In this document: piece after piece, positions 1-13,144 of the stretch
How the letters are laid out: every line of letters begins with the position of its first letter
Numbering within the stretch: the stretch's first letter is position 1
From: Nansenia antarctica
Taxonomy: Eukaryota > Chordata > Actinopteri > Argentiniformes > Microstomatidae
DNA length: 64,000 nt
Assembly: GCA_963989245.1 (NCBI GenBank)
Contig: OZ022345.1
Span: 53,133,352-53,197,351, forward strand
Reading direction: 5' to 3'
The notes under the pieces: generated by a model
What the model saw: only the letters and a program-made list of their open reading frames with translations
Database searches by the model: none
Told to the model about the DNA's origin: nothing
Made by a program: the position numbers and the translations under genes

Positions 1-52
1 GTGAGAGTTCAACACCCCTTTTCTTGCTCTTGCGCTCTCGCTCTCGCTCTCT

Positions 53-106
<54 letters not shown>

Positions 107-451
107 CTCTTTCTCTCTCTCTGGACAGTATGCTCTCCCCCGTGTTGGTCTTAATGAGCCATCTGATTGACACAGTGGATGATTCCTGTTTGTGTTGAGA
201 GAAGCCCAGATCAACAGGATGCTCCTGGAGTGTGAAGTGGCTGCCACCCACCTCTTCCACTGCCCATTGTGGCTGGGAGGACAGGATGGAGCTCTGTGGT
301 TGTCCGGCCCTGTGCTCCAGTCCAATATAAGAGGCCGGAAGAGCAGGGCTCTGGACCAGTGATGCTGTGAATGGCTCTCCCCATTGAGACCCCAGCTTGA
401 TGGAGAGTCTGGGGCTACACACTGCCTCTTTGTCCCTCTCTCTCTCTCTCC

Positions 452-532
<81 letters not shown>

Positions 533-656
533 CTTGTGGTTGTGCATGCTGCTGTAGTAGAGTGAAGCTCTATGCTGTAGCATGACCATAGTAATGAGAG
601 CTCCACAGTTTTGGCACTGAGTCACTGCAGCTGGTCACAGTTGTTATGCTGTCACA

Positions 657-714
<58 letters not shown>

Positions 715-2193
715 TCTCTGTGTGTCTGTCTCTGACTGTCTCTCTCTGTCTCTCTCCCCCTCTCTCTGTCTTTCTCTCTTTCTCTCTTTCCAACCCCCTC
801 CCTGTTTCCACACACACACACACACACACACACACCTCCTTCCCCCTCTCATTCATGCGTGGAGGGGATGAGTGGAGAGTGCTGGAGGCACTGGAGGTTT
901 AGCCAGGATATCAGTCATGGCCCGGGAGCATGTGAAAGTCATCAAAGAGGAAAAAGCCAATGTGATTTTCATTTGGAGCGCTCTATTCAGGGCCTGCCAG
1001 GAGGCAGCATCTTGTGTGTGACTATGTGTCATTCAGAGAGTAAACAACAGCTCCTTGAGGAGGAGAACATTACTACTGAAACCAAGAAGGACTGTAATAT
1101 CCTATACTAGAAAAGCCAGAAACAGATGCCATCCATCCACTCTGCCTTATACTGGACATCACTCATCACAGAGCACACCATTCAACCATTCTTTTTTTTT
1201 TTTCTTTTCTTTTTTTTCTTCTTTCCTAACACCAGGGGAGCCACCCCTCCTAAATTTCGTTGTTTGGTACGTGTACTGTAGCAATGACAATAAAGACCAT
1301 TCATTCATTCATTCATCATTCATCTACTGTCTCACATGGACTTCCTGGACCTCTAGAGAAAAAAAAAGAAACATTTATAATATCCACTTTGGTAACCCCC
1401 AGGTTGGAATTTGTAAGTGGTGGATGGGAAAGTAAAGAAGCTTAGACTAGAGTAAATAGTAATGATTGGGGCTGGGAACCGTCTAGAGGGCCTAGAGACC
1501 TCATTTAGAGCTCTTATGATTCTGACTATAGTCCACCTGATATGTTTCATGTAAAAGGAGCAAACTGAATTGAGTGTTTTTTAGTTGGAACCCCTTGGTT
1601 TCTTGTAATGTAGTATTGATTCCGACAGGGAATGTCTGCTACTAACTGTGTTTGTGTGTTTGAGAGATTGGGCTCGCAGCATACCACTGGGATAACACAA
1701 CAGGATATCACTCAGGCTGCCTGCAACATGTGAAATCTACAATCAATCCCGGATATTATTCCCCCACCGCACAGAATGAATCTCTTTAGATGAGATTAGC
1801 AAAAAGCCACCATAATGCAAAGATGAAATTTGACGGTTTTCTCCAAAACGACCATTACTATAGCTCTTTGTGTGGGACTGGTGAGGATGTGTGTAGGAGT
1901 TTGGTGATGTTTTTTCCATCCATCCAGTTTCCATCCACCAAGAATAAGGCCTTTACAGTCCATGTGAATAGAGCAGTATTGTTGACGGTGGTGAATAGTT
2001 AAACCATGTCCATGGGTCTGTCCTCATGCCCGTGTTGGTTCAGCAGGACAGAGAAGGAGCCCACCAACCAGCCAGCATAGCCACCTCAGCTGAGAAAACA
2101 CCACTTCCGATTTATAGGCTTATTAAACATAACACCTTAAACAGAGGCACGAGGCTACCCCACGGAGAGAAAAGGAGCATTGTTCCACACAAT

Positions 2194-2248
<55 letters not shown>

Positions 2249-4142
2249 GTGTGAGTGTGACACATTGTTTAATAGTACTCAGAGGTATAATTGTCTGACC
2301 ATGTTGAGGGGATAGAGAGTTCAGATGACAGTGCACACTAGGCGACAGTACACTTACTGTTTAACCCACATTTCCCTGGTCGTCGGTGAATGGCTTGAAA
2401 TAGCAAGCAGGCCATTACTGTTTAGGGCCACTAATCACATGGTTGGCCCATTAATCCGATTGGTAGCCTTTAAAAGCTGATATAATGTACATGTTTCTCT
2501 CTCTCACTGGACCTAGTGAGAGCAGCATGACAGATGTTGATGTTGCAGCTTGACCAACAGGGTCATGGGCTAGGGTCATGATCTATATGCATCACCACCC
2601 TGCAGCTTCAGGATTAAAAGCAGGTTGTATGCAAATGCATATCGTCACCTTCATATTTTCAAGTTTTGCGAAAAACGGAATAAACTGAACTAAATCTAGA
2701 ATATATGATATTTAGCAAAAACATAATTTTCCGCAAAAGTGACTTAAGCCATTATTTTAAGAAGGTGATGATATAATATATGTATTGTATGGCTCAGGCA
2801 CATTTTCACATTCAGGTCATGATGTAGATTAAAGTGGCATATGATGTCATGACGGAGAAGGATGTGTGATATCTGGCATTAGATAGTAAGCCTAATGAGC
2901 GATATGATGTGGATGTAGGCCGGTTTTTACAGCAAACAGACACTTAATGAGCTAGACAATCATACTACTTTCAAACATCACATGTCACACAATCGATGGT
3001 GCTCAACTGAATTTCAAATGAAGGGCTGTGAATGTTGTTATTGCCTCTGCCACTCAAGAGTCTGTTTGACACAAGAATTTTGTTATGCAGATAAATCTTT
3101 GTCACGCTCCCCATCAGCAATGATTCAACACGTTGGGAGGGTGACTGCAATCACGAGTTGATGATGTTTACAGAAATTGTCTGTCTGCTACAATGTTGGT
3201 AGGCTCAGGGGAAATGTCACTTTTCGGGACGTGAAGTGAAACCAACAAACACCTGACAGTGATGAAGGATGAGTTAGCCTCCCTGCCGCAGGCACACTCA
3301 CTGGCTTGTGGTTAACATGCTGCCATGGCAACTGCTATTCACCAGCCCTGGGACAAAAATGTTTTTATCCCTCGGTGTTACACAAAGGGTGGGGATGACC
3401 ATACTACTATTGAAAGGCTGGCCCTGGCACTAATATATCTGTTTTAATTTCCTTTGTCATGATAGAGAAAGAGCACAAACACTATCGAACTTTCAGGATT
3501 TTCACCTCGTGCAAGAGGCTTGGAGTTCGATAAGCGTTTTCGCTGCTTGCCCTTGTGTCTAAATCAAATGCATGCATTGAAGTAGTAGAGAGCCAGACCT
3601 TCTAGCATATGCACCATTGTACAATGATGTGCTGATATCAAGCCTGTGCATTTGTCATGTTCCCATTCAGTTAGCGCTCTCAGCCACGACATCCAGTGCA
3701 ACCATAAAACAGTTACTACATCTGTACCCCTATTTTCAACACATGACTGAATCAAAGTGAATCCATTCAGTTTCATGGAACATACATTAGGTAGGGCTTT
3801 CCCAAGGGCACCTCCGTCTCTTACCAGGGCCATGCTATAAATCTCAGCCTCCTGTTTGAAATACGACATCCTCTCAGACAAACATGTGGATCTGATTTGA
3901 AACACATTGTGGCGTGTTTACGTCTAGAGGCGCTGCCCCGTGGTGAGTCTGTACCATAAGCCATTATGCAGTCGGGGAGATAGATACCTCAGAGTCATCT
4001 GGGTCACTTCATTTTGCCATTATGAATTACCATTGATTATGAATTACCATTGATTTCCATTATGCCTTGGCTGGCACCCATCCTACTGACCTGTCTGAGG
4101 ACCGTTAGTGGTCTTTCATTCGGTTGATGAAGAGCCACACAT

Positions 4143-4181
<39 letters not shown>

Positions 4182-4815
4182 AAATGCCCACACTGACTGC
4201 GTGTTGAACAATGTCAATTGAGGAAAAAGTCTACCTCCAGAATGAGCCTCAACAGTTCGAAGGTTTGATTAAACAGCATACCACTCTATTCTTAGCTAGG
4301 TTTCTGGTGGTGGGAGTGTGTTGGTTATTTGTGCTCAATGTTCTGTGATGTATCGGTTGATACAGTTACTGTGGGAGATGAGTCACATAGAGAAGGAAGG
4401 AAAGTCAGTGTTGTCATGTTGTCATGAGTTCTGGTGAATAATGAAATGATATTTGCTATAGTTGGTTATTTAACAACTAAACACTTCACTTAATTCTCAG
4501 TTGAAACTTCTCTCGACTGTACAATATAGTCCTTTGCTGCTGTACTTGTATTTGGCTATCTGTCCTGTGCACGACCGAATGAATCACAATCCCCTTATAT
4601 GGATGTATTTAGTATTTAGTCAAGTGACTGAATATGGCCTTTTAGGGCAAAGGTAGTTCATGTTATGCTGTACTGTCAAAAGCTTGTTAGAAGGATGTGG
4701 GTGGAGATAATGTATTTAACGATAATTGTTACTTTGATGAGACTGTGATGAATGACGATATCGACTTCTTGACTAATCTGACATTCCTCCTCTCCCTCTG
4801 TGTGTGTGTGGGCAG
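1..4815. other. Upstream/intron DNA of gpm6b with microsatellites; no coding exon recognised
   Basis: No exon with a plausible coding match was found here. The first recognised gpm6b exon opens in mid-codon (a split Gly) at 4816, so the initiating exon lies further upstream, beyond the window, or was missed in this stretch. Present are three (CT)n arrays (about 53-121, 432-529, 659-712), a (CA)n at 811-834, a (GT)n at about 2192-2252 and a (CA)n at about 4148-4181. The stretch 1190-1320 (T-rich run, then a polyadenylation-like 'caataaag' and a short CATT tandem) looks like the 3' tail of a retroposon. The rest is unremarkable AT-rich intron-like DNA. Confidence 0.6.
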
Positions 4816-7800
4816 GTTGCTTTGAGTGCTGCATCAAGTGTTTGGGCGGAGTCCCGTACGCGTCGCTGGTGGCCACCATCCTGTGCTTCTCTGGAGTGGC
4901 CCTGTTCTGTGGCTGTGGACATGTGGCTCTCACCGGCACCGTCACCATCCTGGAGAACCACTTCTCCAAAATCACCAGTGACCACGCCATGCTGACAGAC
5001 GTGTGAGTGAATGACCACTTTTTTTTTTATTATTAAAGAAGGATAAAAAACACATCAAAATAGTATTCTAGGCATAATATACATATACATACACATACAT
5101 TATCGTTTGGCCGTTTTAACTCAATAGCCACAAAATATTTGACCAGGTTGCATTACCTATCACTATTCCTCTTAACATGAGCAGACCGCAGCATAACTGG
5201 CATAAACCATCGTCCCCCACACCAAGGCAGTAGCGCATTGGATAGTCAATGTGTGTACCAATAATGTACCTCAGGAGGTTTTAGTTTCCCTTCTATATCA
5301 ACCGTTGCACTCTAAAGAGGAATACAGGGAGGGAGAGCAGAGATACATTAAATCTACAGTATATAGACTACTTGTTCATGTATTTAGATAAGATTTATTG
5401 AGTTTGGCTTCACTTCACTACAAGATAATATCTCCCCTTTGCACCTTAGACAAGCCCTAATATGGACTTTTTCGGATTTTGATTCATTAGTCTAAAAGGA
5501 CTAAAAGAGTAGAGAGAAGAGAGGGGACAGGGAAGAGCATGTGTTTTCTGTTGAGGTTGAAGGACAGCCTTTGTGAGTGCACTGTTTAATTTAAGATGTC
5601 TAGGAGGGTGATCTGTCCATCGGCAGATCATTTCCCCAGACATGCCTCACCTGCTATCTGTCCAGTTTCGGTGAGGGGTTGTGCAGCTTGTTACCTTCTT
5701 TGGGAAACTGAGTCAATCACCTTCAGCAGTGACCATTTGTCTATAATTCATCATGACCAAGTTGTTAATGACTTCAAGATTGTACTCAATAACAAAACGA
5801 ATGGTAGTTATAGTTGTCACATAGCTATAGGTTTGCAACTTGAGCTATGTCAAATGCATACGGTTGTTTACGTCTACCTGACAGATTTAGTGTCTCTTCG
5901 GGTTTCACAGTTTAGGTCCAAACACATATCACACTCTGGTTACTGTAAAGGGCCCCAACACTAGAGTACAGCACTCAGCAACATCACTTTGAGAATGAAT
6001 GAGAGAATGACTGGGTTTGCGTGATTTGTTTCCGTCACAGAATACAGCTGATGCAATACGTCATCTATGGCATCGCGTCGTTCTTCTTCCTGTACGGGAT
6101 CATCCTCCTGGCTGAGGGCTTCTACACCACCAGTGCAGTCAAGGAGCTCCACAGCGAGTTCAAGACCACCATCTGTGGACGCTGCATCAGTGGCATGGTG
6201 AGTCACTGTGACAACCACCATCACAATGCCGACGATGATGATGATGATGATGATGATAATGATGATGATGATAAAAACTCATCATTATGTGAATGTTTCA
6301 GTCTCCAATCGTTCTAATGCTAATGTGACGCTGCGTCTGTTTCCTGTCTCAGTTTGTGTTCCTGACCTACATCCTGGGCGTGGCCTGGCTGGGGGTGTTC
6401 GGCTTCTCTGCTGTGCCAGTCTTCCTCTTCTACAACATGTGGTCTACCTGTGCTGCCATGAGGTCCCCGATGGCCAACCTCACCTCTGTCGACTCCATCT
6501 GTGTCGATGTCCGTCAGTACGGTGAGAATGTCACATCACGTTACAATGTTACAATGTCACATACTCTTACTTCTGTTCAAGATCACTGGCAAAACGTAGA
6601 ACTACATTTCCAATGCAATCCACAAGGCTGTGGAACACAGCTACTTTTTCTTGGTGTATAAGCTTGTGCCAGGTTTTGGCCGGAGCCAACATAGTCGTGT
6701 GGTGAATATCGAATGGAATAGGAAACCATTTGTGGTATCTTCTCCCCAGCTCAACTACCTCCCTGTCTCCTCTCAGGCTGGGTTTTATAGTAGCAAAAGG
6801 ATATAACAGCCTGAAATGTTCTGCGTTTTACAGCTTTCATAGACCCAACTCTCTAATTATGGAGAATTTTGTTTTTACAACCATTCTGTATGTTCTACTA
6901 TGATAAGTGACCATAGGTCAGGAATTGTACACTTTTAAATATATTTACTGCATGACCATTTGAATTTTATGTAAGGCATTATGTAAGGAATTTGCTCAGT
7001 GTCAATATTAACCTTTGAATGTAACGGGCACAGGAATTATCCCATGGAACGCTACGCCAGGCAAAGCTTGTGGGTCTACACTAGGAGACATATGTAATAC
7101 CAGTGAGGTAAGACCCCTCTCTCTCCTCCCATCCTAAGACATTCAGAGAAAGGTCATGAATAGGTAATTTGTAGAGAAAGGTCACATTTTTTGTGACATG
7201 GTCTGGTCATGTGGGCCGCAAGTCGGCAACCAATCAAAATGTTCAGACTTTTACTTTGAAACACGGACATACATTTCAACGTTGTTGAAAATCACAACAC
7301 AAACTCGCTAGTCAAGCCAAAATACTGCAACGCAATGGATTCGGTGAGTAATCCCCACTGCTACCTAGTTAACTATAACACTACTTTACATTGTTAGCAG
7401 GCTCACAAAACAAGCTGTGTTAATTGACTAGCGAGTGTGTCATTGATTTTCAACAACGCTGAAATGTATTTACATTTTTCGAAAGAAAAGTCTGAACATT
7501 CAATTGGATGCCGACTTGCGGACCAATTGACCAGACCGTGTCACATTTTCATCAGTGGCTACATGCTCAAAGCAAAGCAGGATAACTTTGGGCCATATTA
7601 TGGAAACACTGTCTATGGTCATAATGAGAATGCACTGTGTTGAGTTCGATGATTGAACCACGATATCATGACGTGTTTACTTTTCTCTTTCAGTTCTACC
7701 TGTCTTACCACCTGTACATTGTGGCGTGTGCTGGAGCAGGGGCCACCGTCATTGCTCTGGTAAGCTTACCCTCTCTCCTCCCATCCTCCCCCTCAGTCCA

Positions 7801-10023
7801 TCCCTGCACGGTTCCTATCTGTAGATCACAAGTGCAGTGCTCCTCTCTTCATTTCCCATATGGTTTATGTAACCCCTCTAAGACAGATTACACATAGGCT
7901 TTTCCACAGCTCCAATTCCATTCGCTGTAAACCATCTACTTAGATGCCCCTGGCCCCATTCTTATTTTAGGAAAGAGAGTGGAGATTTTCCCCCTGGTTT
8001 TTGACTTGGCAATGTTTATATCAACGTCTCTGTAAGGCTAGAAGCATTTCTAGACAGTGTGCTTTGGTGTTAGGGCACCGTATCACAAATGAATATAGTC
8101 CCATCTTGGGTGTCTTGAAAGCTTGTATGAAAGTATTACATAGATATTTGTATTCATCAAAAGGTGAAACCTTAGGTGATCAGATGAACATGCCTCTAGT
8201 TACCACCAGTTGCCAATATGGCTGCCGGGGACTGGCAGTTTCTGGAAAGTTCTCTTACCCGCCTGTATTCTGTTCTCTTCCACCAGCTGATCTACATGAT
8301 GGCTACCACTTATAACTTTGCCGTTTTGAAGTTTAAGAGTCGAGAAGACTGCTGCACTAAGTTTTAATTCACATGACAAGAGCACAGCACAGTACAGGCT
8401 ATGACACTGCACTGAGTAGAGACAAGTCGCCACTGACAACATGGACTAAAAACTGAAAATAGAAAAAAAACATCTCCATTAGTATTCACCTAAAGTGTAA
8501 ATAGCTGATTGTATGCATCTTTTAGCATTTGATATCCAGGGATTAGCTTGTCTGAAGGTTAAAGGGGACCTGATGAAAGTTGTCTTCAGAGTAGGGTGGT
8601 GTATATTTGGCAAGGTTATGCTTTTCTCCGGCCTATTAGGACATAAACCACAGTAACTCTTAAACACAAAACTCTCAGCCTAACATAGAACTGGCTTGAG
8701 GAGGAAGACAAAAAAGCACTTCACCTGAGGATATATTTATGAAGGTGTTCTCAGGCTTCAGTGTCACATTTGAGTTTTGATAGCCAAATTTAACGTGAAA
8801 ATCAATTGTTTATAGTGAAACATTTGTAAGAGTACCAATCCGCCTTGGCAAAGTGCCTTCTCCCCATATATGTCTAGGTTATGTCATCTGTACTTTTGTA
8901 TTTTTTGGGTGCCACAAAGTGTTACACACATCATTGTCAGTATTATAAACTTTTGTCACAAACTATATCTTCAAACTAACTAGACACGTGTCATCTTCAT
9001 GATGATGTAGACAAGACAAACAGTTCTGTACAGTAGAACTCAAATGATCTGCACATATAACTAGCGAGTATTGTGAAGGGTTAGGCCAGTACCAGGGGTA
9101 TACTTTTGCTGGAGGTCTATAGCCTCAGTTTATTACTTCATATATTTTATAAAGGAAGTTTTAGAGGAGGAGTAATGTAATTGTTTATGAAACCTGATGC
9201 CTTAATAGCCACAGCTGATAGGTTCATGTTTTGTTTCATCCATTTTTCTTTTATTCATCCAGAAACTGCCATTAAATTGTTTAAAGCCACTGTTGTTGTT
9301 TTTTTAACACTGAGCCTGCATGCTTACATTTTGTTTTTTGGATTCCCTAATCTGTTTATGATTACTTATATTCCATATTTCATAAATATTTAATTCTTTC
9401 CTAAGATTTTGAAGACTGTAGTTTTTTTTTCTCTTTCTATACAAAATAAACAATCTTTGTGTACAAAATATCTAATGGTCTATTTATTATCATATTCTAG
9501 AGATGGATGATTATTAAGAACAGACAGTACAGAGGACTATAGGGTCTATATCATATCACTCAATCTCTACCATTGACAAGTCCACTAACTGCCATCACCA
9601 TAAAGCTTGCATGCAAAATCTTCAACCCCTCCTCTTCCTCTCCCCCTCCTCTCCCCTTCCTCTCCCCTTTAAAATGTCTCTTCTGTAGTATTGTACGTAG
9701 TGTATTAATAATAATGATAGTGATGTTGATAATAATGATAACATAAATGTGCAAAATGTCTTTTGTCAGCTTAACTTTGTGTTTGTGTATGTGTGTAACG
9801 TAGCTCTGAGTCCTGTAGCTTGCTTTGCATCTTGACATGCTCACCGGCCATCCACCCCACCCTTCTCTTCCAGATCCACTTCCTCATGATTCTCTCAGCA
9901 AACTGGGCCTACCTAAAGGACGCCAGTCATATGCATGCCTACCAAGACATCAAAATGAAGGAAGAGCAGGAGCTGCAGGACATCACGTCACGCTCAAAGG
10001 AATGCCTCAATTCCTACACATAA
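4816..10023 (+). CDS. gpm6b: Neuronal membrane glycoprotein M6-b (PLP/DM20 family), 5' end missing
   Basis: Four-span membrane proteolipid of neurons and glia, of the family of myelin PLP; members act at the plasma membrane in process outgrowth and membrane trafficking. Coding exons: 4816-5002, 6041-6197, 6353-6521, 7034-7107, 7694-7759, then one of two last exons, 8287-8367 or 9874-10023. All introns are GT-AG and phases join. The sequence opens with the Cys-rich GCFECCIKCLGG segment (palmitoylation region in the family) followed by TM1. TM2 is in exon 2 here (IQLMQYVIYGIASFFF), TM3 in the next (FVFLTYILGVAWLGVFGF) and TM4 starts at IVACAGAGATVIAL. The second extracellular loop carries N-glycosylation sequons (NLT, NAT, NTS). 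The residues match GPM6B rather than GPM6A or PLP1. Exon 1 (cytosolic N terminus) is not seen. The gene converges on ofd1. Confidence 0.93.
6233..6273 (+). repeat. (GAT)n microsatellite in gpm6b intron
   Basis: An imperfect GATGAT array lies 36 bases after the donor at 6197/6198, close to the splice site but outside the exon. Confidence 0.85.
7191..7539. repeat. Long foldback (inverted repeat) element in gpm6b intron
   Basis: Arms of about 117 bp (7198-7315 and 7424-7539) are reverse complements at roughly 80% by eye, separated by a spacer of about 108 bp. Outer ends read ATGGTCTGGTCA and TGACCAGACCGT. An identical 10-base word GTCACATTTT sits at 7181-7190 and 7540-7549, consistent with a target duplication, although the left end carries about 7 extra bases before the arm. 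Long terminal inverted repeats plus a 9-10 bp duplication would suit a Mutator-like non-autonomous element; this class assignment is a guess. No coding capacity. Confidence 0.75.
8287..8367 (+). other. gpm6b: gpm6b alternative last coding exon (PLP-type tail)
   Basis: A polypyrimidine/CAG acceptor at 8286 leads into 27 codons ending in TAA. They encode LIYMMATTYNFAVLKFKSR followed by EDCCTKF, which closely resembles the PLP/DM20-type C terminus. Joining from 7759 is in phase 0. It is mutually exclusive with 9874-10023, because both follow the same upstream donor and both end with their own stop. I saw no obvious AATAAA in the first few hundred bases after it, so it may be skipped or read through to a later polyadenylation site. 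Confidence 0.88.
9874..10023 (+). other. gpm6b: gpm6b alternative last coding exon (M6-type tail)
   Basis: The acceptor CAG at 9871-9873 follows a C/T-rich tract. The 50 codons, phase 0 with 7759, begin IHFLMILSANWAYLKDA and finish LNSYT before TAA. This is the long M6-type cytosolic tail, rich in charged residues and resembling GPM6A/GPM6B. The exon is followed by the long 3' UTR with a (CA)n array. Confidence 0.92.
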
Positions 10024-10057
10024 GGATTACACCTTCGCCATCACATCTCAACGGCCC

Positions 10058-10148
<91 letters not shown>

Positions 10149-12790
10149 AGGGCTAGCCACTGGCTGCCCTGCTGGACCAAGAGAACACTCAGCTACAATA
10201 ACCTGCCAACTGCCCTCTCACGCAGCGCAGTACTAACAAGGCTCCTAACAAACTAATGCATAAATGTTGCTTTCTGCACTAACTCACCAATGTGTGTGTG
10301 TCGGAACCTGTGTTCTGTGTTTTTTTATGTGATTGGCTTTTGTTTTTATTTTTCTAATTTTCAAGAAAAAAGTTTTGGAATATGATTTTGATTTGTTCTT
10401 TTTAGTTTCTTTCTTTAGCCCATTTTCTTCCTCGCCAGCCCTTGCATGGTGAGGCTTTAAACATTGCACTATTCTAAAACAAGAAAGGAAAGTGAAACTT
10501 GTTTTAGAGTGTTGCTCTGTCATGATTCTGGCCCAACTAAGGGCCTTTATGATTAAGGGAAAGCAGGTTTCGTCCATGAAGAGAATCTTTGTTTAATTTT
10601 CTATCAAAGACGCAGTTTTGATTATACTTCATAGCACAACATGACACGCCTTACAAAGTCACAATTACATTTAAAGCAGTGAAATGTATTTTCTTCTAAT
10701 TGCATAATTCTCTAAAGATGTTGCTGGCTTTCCATTGAGAGAGTGTGGAGTGTTGGAATGTGAAGGCACAGCATTCCATTGTAGAACAGAACCTGCATGT
10801 GTTGGCTCTTTCTGTGTTTATGTTACTTACACCTCTGTCCATTAAAAGCTCTGATAAGGTTTAGAATGCTTCTCTCCTGATAGTTTCCCACTATTAGGGC
10901 AACTTATTGTTAATCTTCTTTTCACTGAAAAGTAATTGATGCTAAAGACTAATCCCTTCCAATCCAAACTACCTCAGGCGTAGTGAGCCGATAGAACAGA
11001 TATTTTACTTGAGATAACCATTTGCTCATGTTACTGTGTGACCACAAAATGTGGTGCTTTAAGTGGTCCACTTCAGTTTTCTTCAAAGGGTTAATGCTGC
11101 AAGCATCTCCGAAACGTCTAAGAACAAATATATTAAATACATTAAGGCCACAGTAACTAAACTGTACGAACTATGTGGCAGATTGATAATGGCGAAAACT
11201 GTTCTACTATTTGATGTGATGTCATGGAGACACATTTTTTGACATATTTTCTTAAATTGGATATTGGTACTGTACATTACAGCCAATTTACGCATAAATT
11301 ACAATGCCATAATGAATGTGATTATGAGATGAATAACAATGTAAAACGTGGTAATAGCGTGAGAGGAAGGTAAAGTACAATGTTGGACAGAGGGGCATGT
11401 ATTGTCCAAAGGTTATTGTTGGGAAGAAAAAATGCTTGCTATTGTATAGTGTGGTATCTCCCTACTGTCAGTTCATCCCAAATTCCCATTTGTGACTCTA
11501 AGCGATTGATAAATGTCTATCCCTATAACTGCAAGATACATGATGCTTACATTTGGTAAAAAAAATAAAATAAGGAACATTATTTGATTTAATATGCTGT
11601 GCTTTGTTATCATGGCCAATGTTATGATTCAGATCTTATGTTGTGAGACAGTGTAAGTAAGATGTGTGAATGTCAATCCTCCAAGCTAGGCTAAGGGAAA
11701 GGTCTAGTCAGGATGTAGAGCTACAGTACGAAATTACTTGGATGAGTACAATGTAAAGATGTAAGTCAGGAATTTTTTGGTGATGTTTAATTTTTTTAGA
11801 TTGTATTTTATTGAAGATATAACCACTTGAAAAACAAAAACAAAAAAACTTTTTTTTTTTAAACTCTCGAATTGCATTTCAGTTACGTTTTGATGTGCAA
11901 TTGTTAAATGACTGACCTAATTACTGATGTAATCTTTTTCTGTTAGGTAGGACACTTACAGGGATATCTTGATGTGTATTCATTGTTGCATGAAGGAGAA
12001 AACTGTTTCAGCAGTGACACAGGTGATGTGGAGTCATTTGTACTGACGACTATGGTAGGCAGTGTTTGCCAGATTCCTTTTTTTTCTAACAAAGAACAAA
12101 TTAATCCATTGTATGCCTATTGTATAGTAGTCCTAGGTGTTTCTTAGCGTTTCTTTTTCCAAGTCAAAAGTATATGAATCCTGTAGTATTTTGTAACCTA
12201 ATAGACAGTATATCCATATTTTGTATTGAGTGTCAAGGGCTTCCTTGTGAATTAAGTTCAGATGACTTCACATAATTCCTAAATGATTACTGTTAATCAC
12301 AACACCACTATCATCCATTGTCTTCCGCTAGGTGGCAACACTAGTCCCTCGACTGATTACTACATTAGTTTGGACAGAGTGGTGCTATCTGACAGAAGAC
12401 AATGCATTATCACCATGCAGTATAATTTGAAATGGCAATCTGACCATGAATAGAATAAGGTCCAGCCAAAGTTTATAGGCCACTGTATGTCTTTATTTAC
12501 TTCTTATTTTGTAAACAATGATGCATCAGAAGTATTGTACAACAGAGCACCTGATTAAAAGGTATAGAGTGGCCTACAGGAAGATGACTATGATGTACTA
12601 TACAGTACTATTGAGTTATATCAGAGCGTCTCATACCGTGCTTCCTGTGTGTATAGAACCAAAAAGATAAAGAATCATATGGCTACCTATCAATCACCAG
12701 GAAGACACCAATCCAACACCTTGTCTGACTGGGGTTTCCCCTCTGACATTTCTCATGCAGCCTGTTAACAGTTTTTATGAAAATAAAAAA
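10024..12790 (+). other. gpm6b: gpm6b 3' UTR and polyadenylation signal
   Basis: No gene was recognised between the gpm6b stop and the ofd1 3' end. A pure (CA)n array of about 85 bp occupies 10059-10145. AATAAA-type signals occur at about 11572 and, best placed, at 12782-12787. The stretch is AT-rich and long, as M6-family 3' UTRs are. The exact mRNA end cannot be read from sequence alone. Confidence 0.55.
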
Positions 12791-12897
12791 ACTCAACTCA
12801 ATAATGTATGGCTTTTCTTTTTCATGCAACACAAACATTGTTTGAAAGACAGCAGAGGCACAACCAAGCAGGCACTTTGTGATGTAGAAATATATGG

Positions 12898-12903
12898 TTT
12901 ATT
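12898..12903 (-). terminator. ofd1: ofd1 polyadenylation signal
   Basis: TTTATT on the plus strand is AATAAA on the minus strand, about 240 bases beyond the ofd1 stop codon. It lies only about 110 bases from the likely gpm6b signal on the other strand, so the two convergent transcripts end almost back to back. Confidence 0.6.
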
Positions 12904-13144
12904 AATGCTTATGAACCCTGATTGAAATAGCAACATTTCATAATACAAAACAAATTACATCGTCAATACAGTCTAAATCAATACAAAATAGATACATTCA
13001 AGTTTAATCAATGCAACCCAATGACTATTGTAAAACATTGTAATATTGACAGAAATATATAAACACAATCCACAGTACAAGAATATGGTAGTGTGTAACA
13101 TTCATCTGAAGTTGGTAAGCACCCTGACATCCTTCTCCACCAGG

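Noticed and set aside
1..902. Ser-Leu and Arg-Glu repeat proteins at the left end
   Set aside because: Translations of (CT)n/(GA)n microsatellites, with no family match or splice context.
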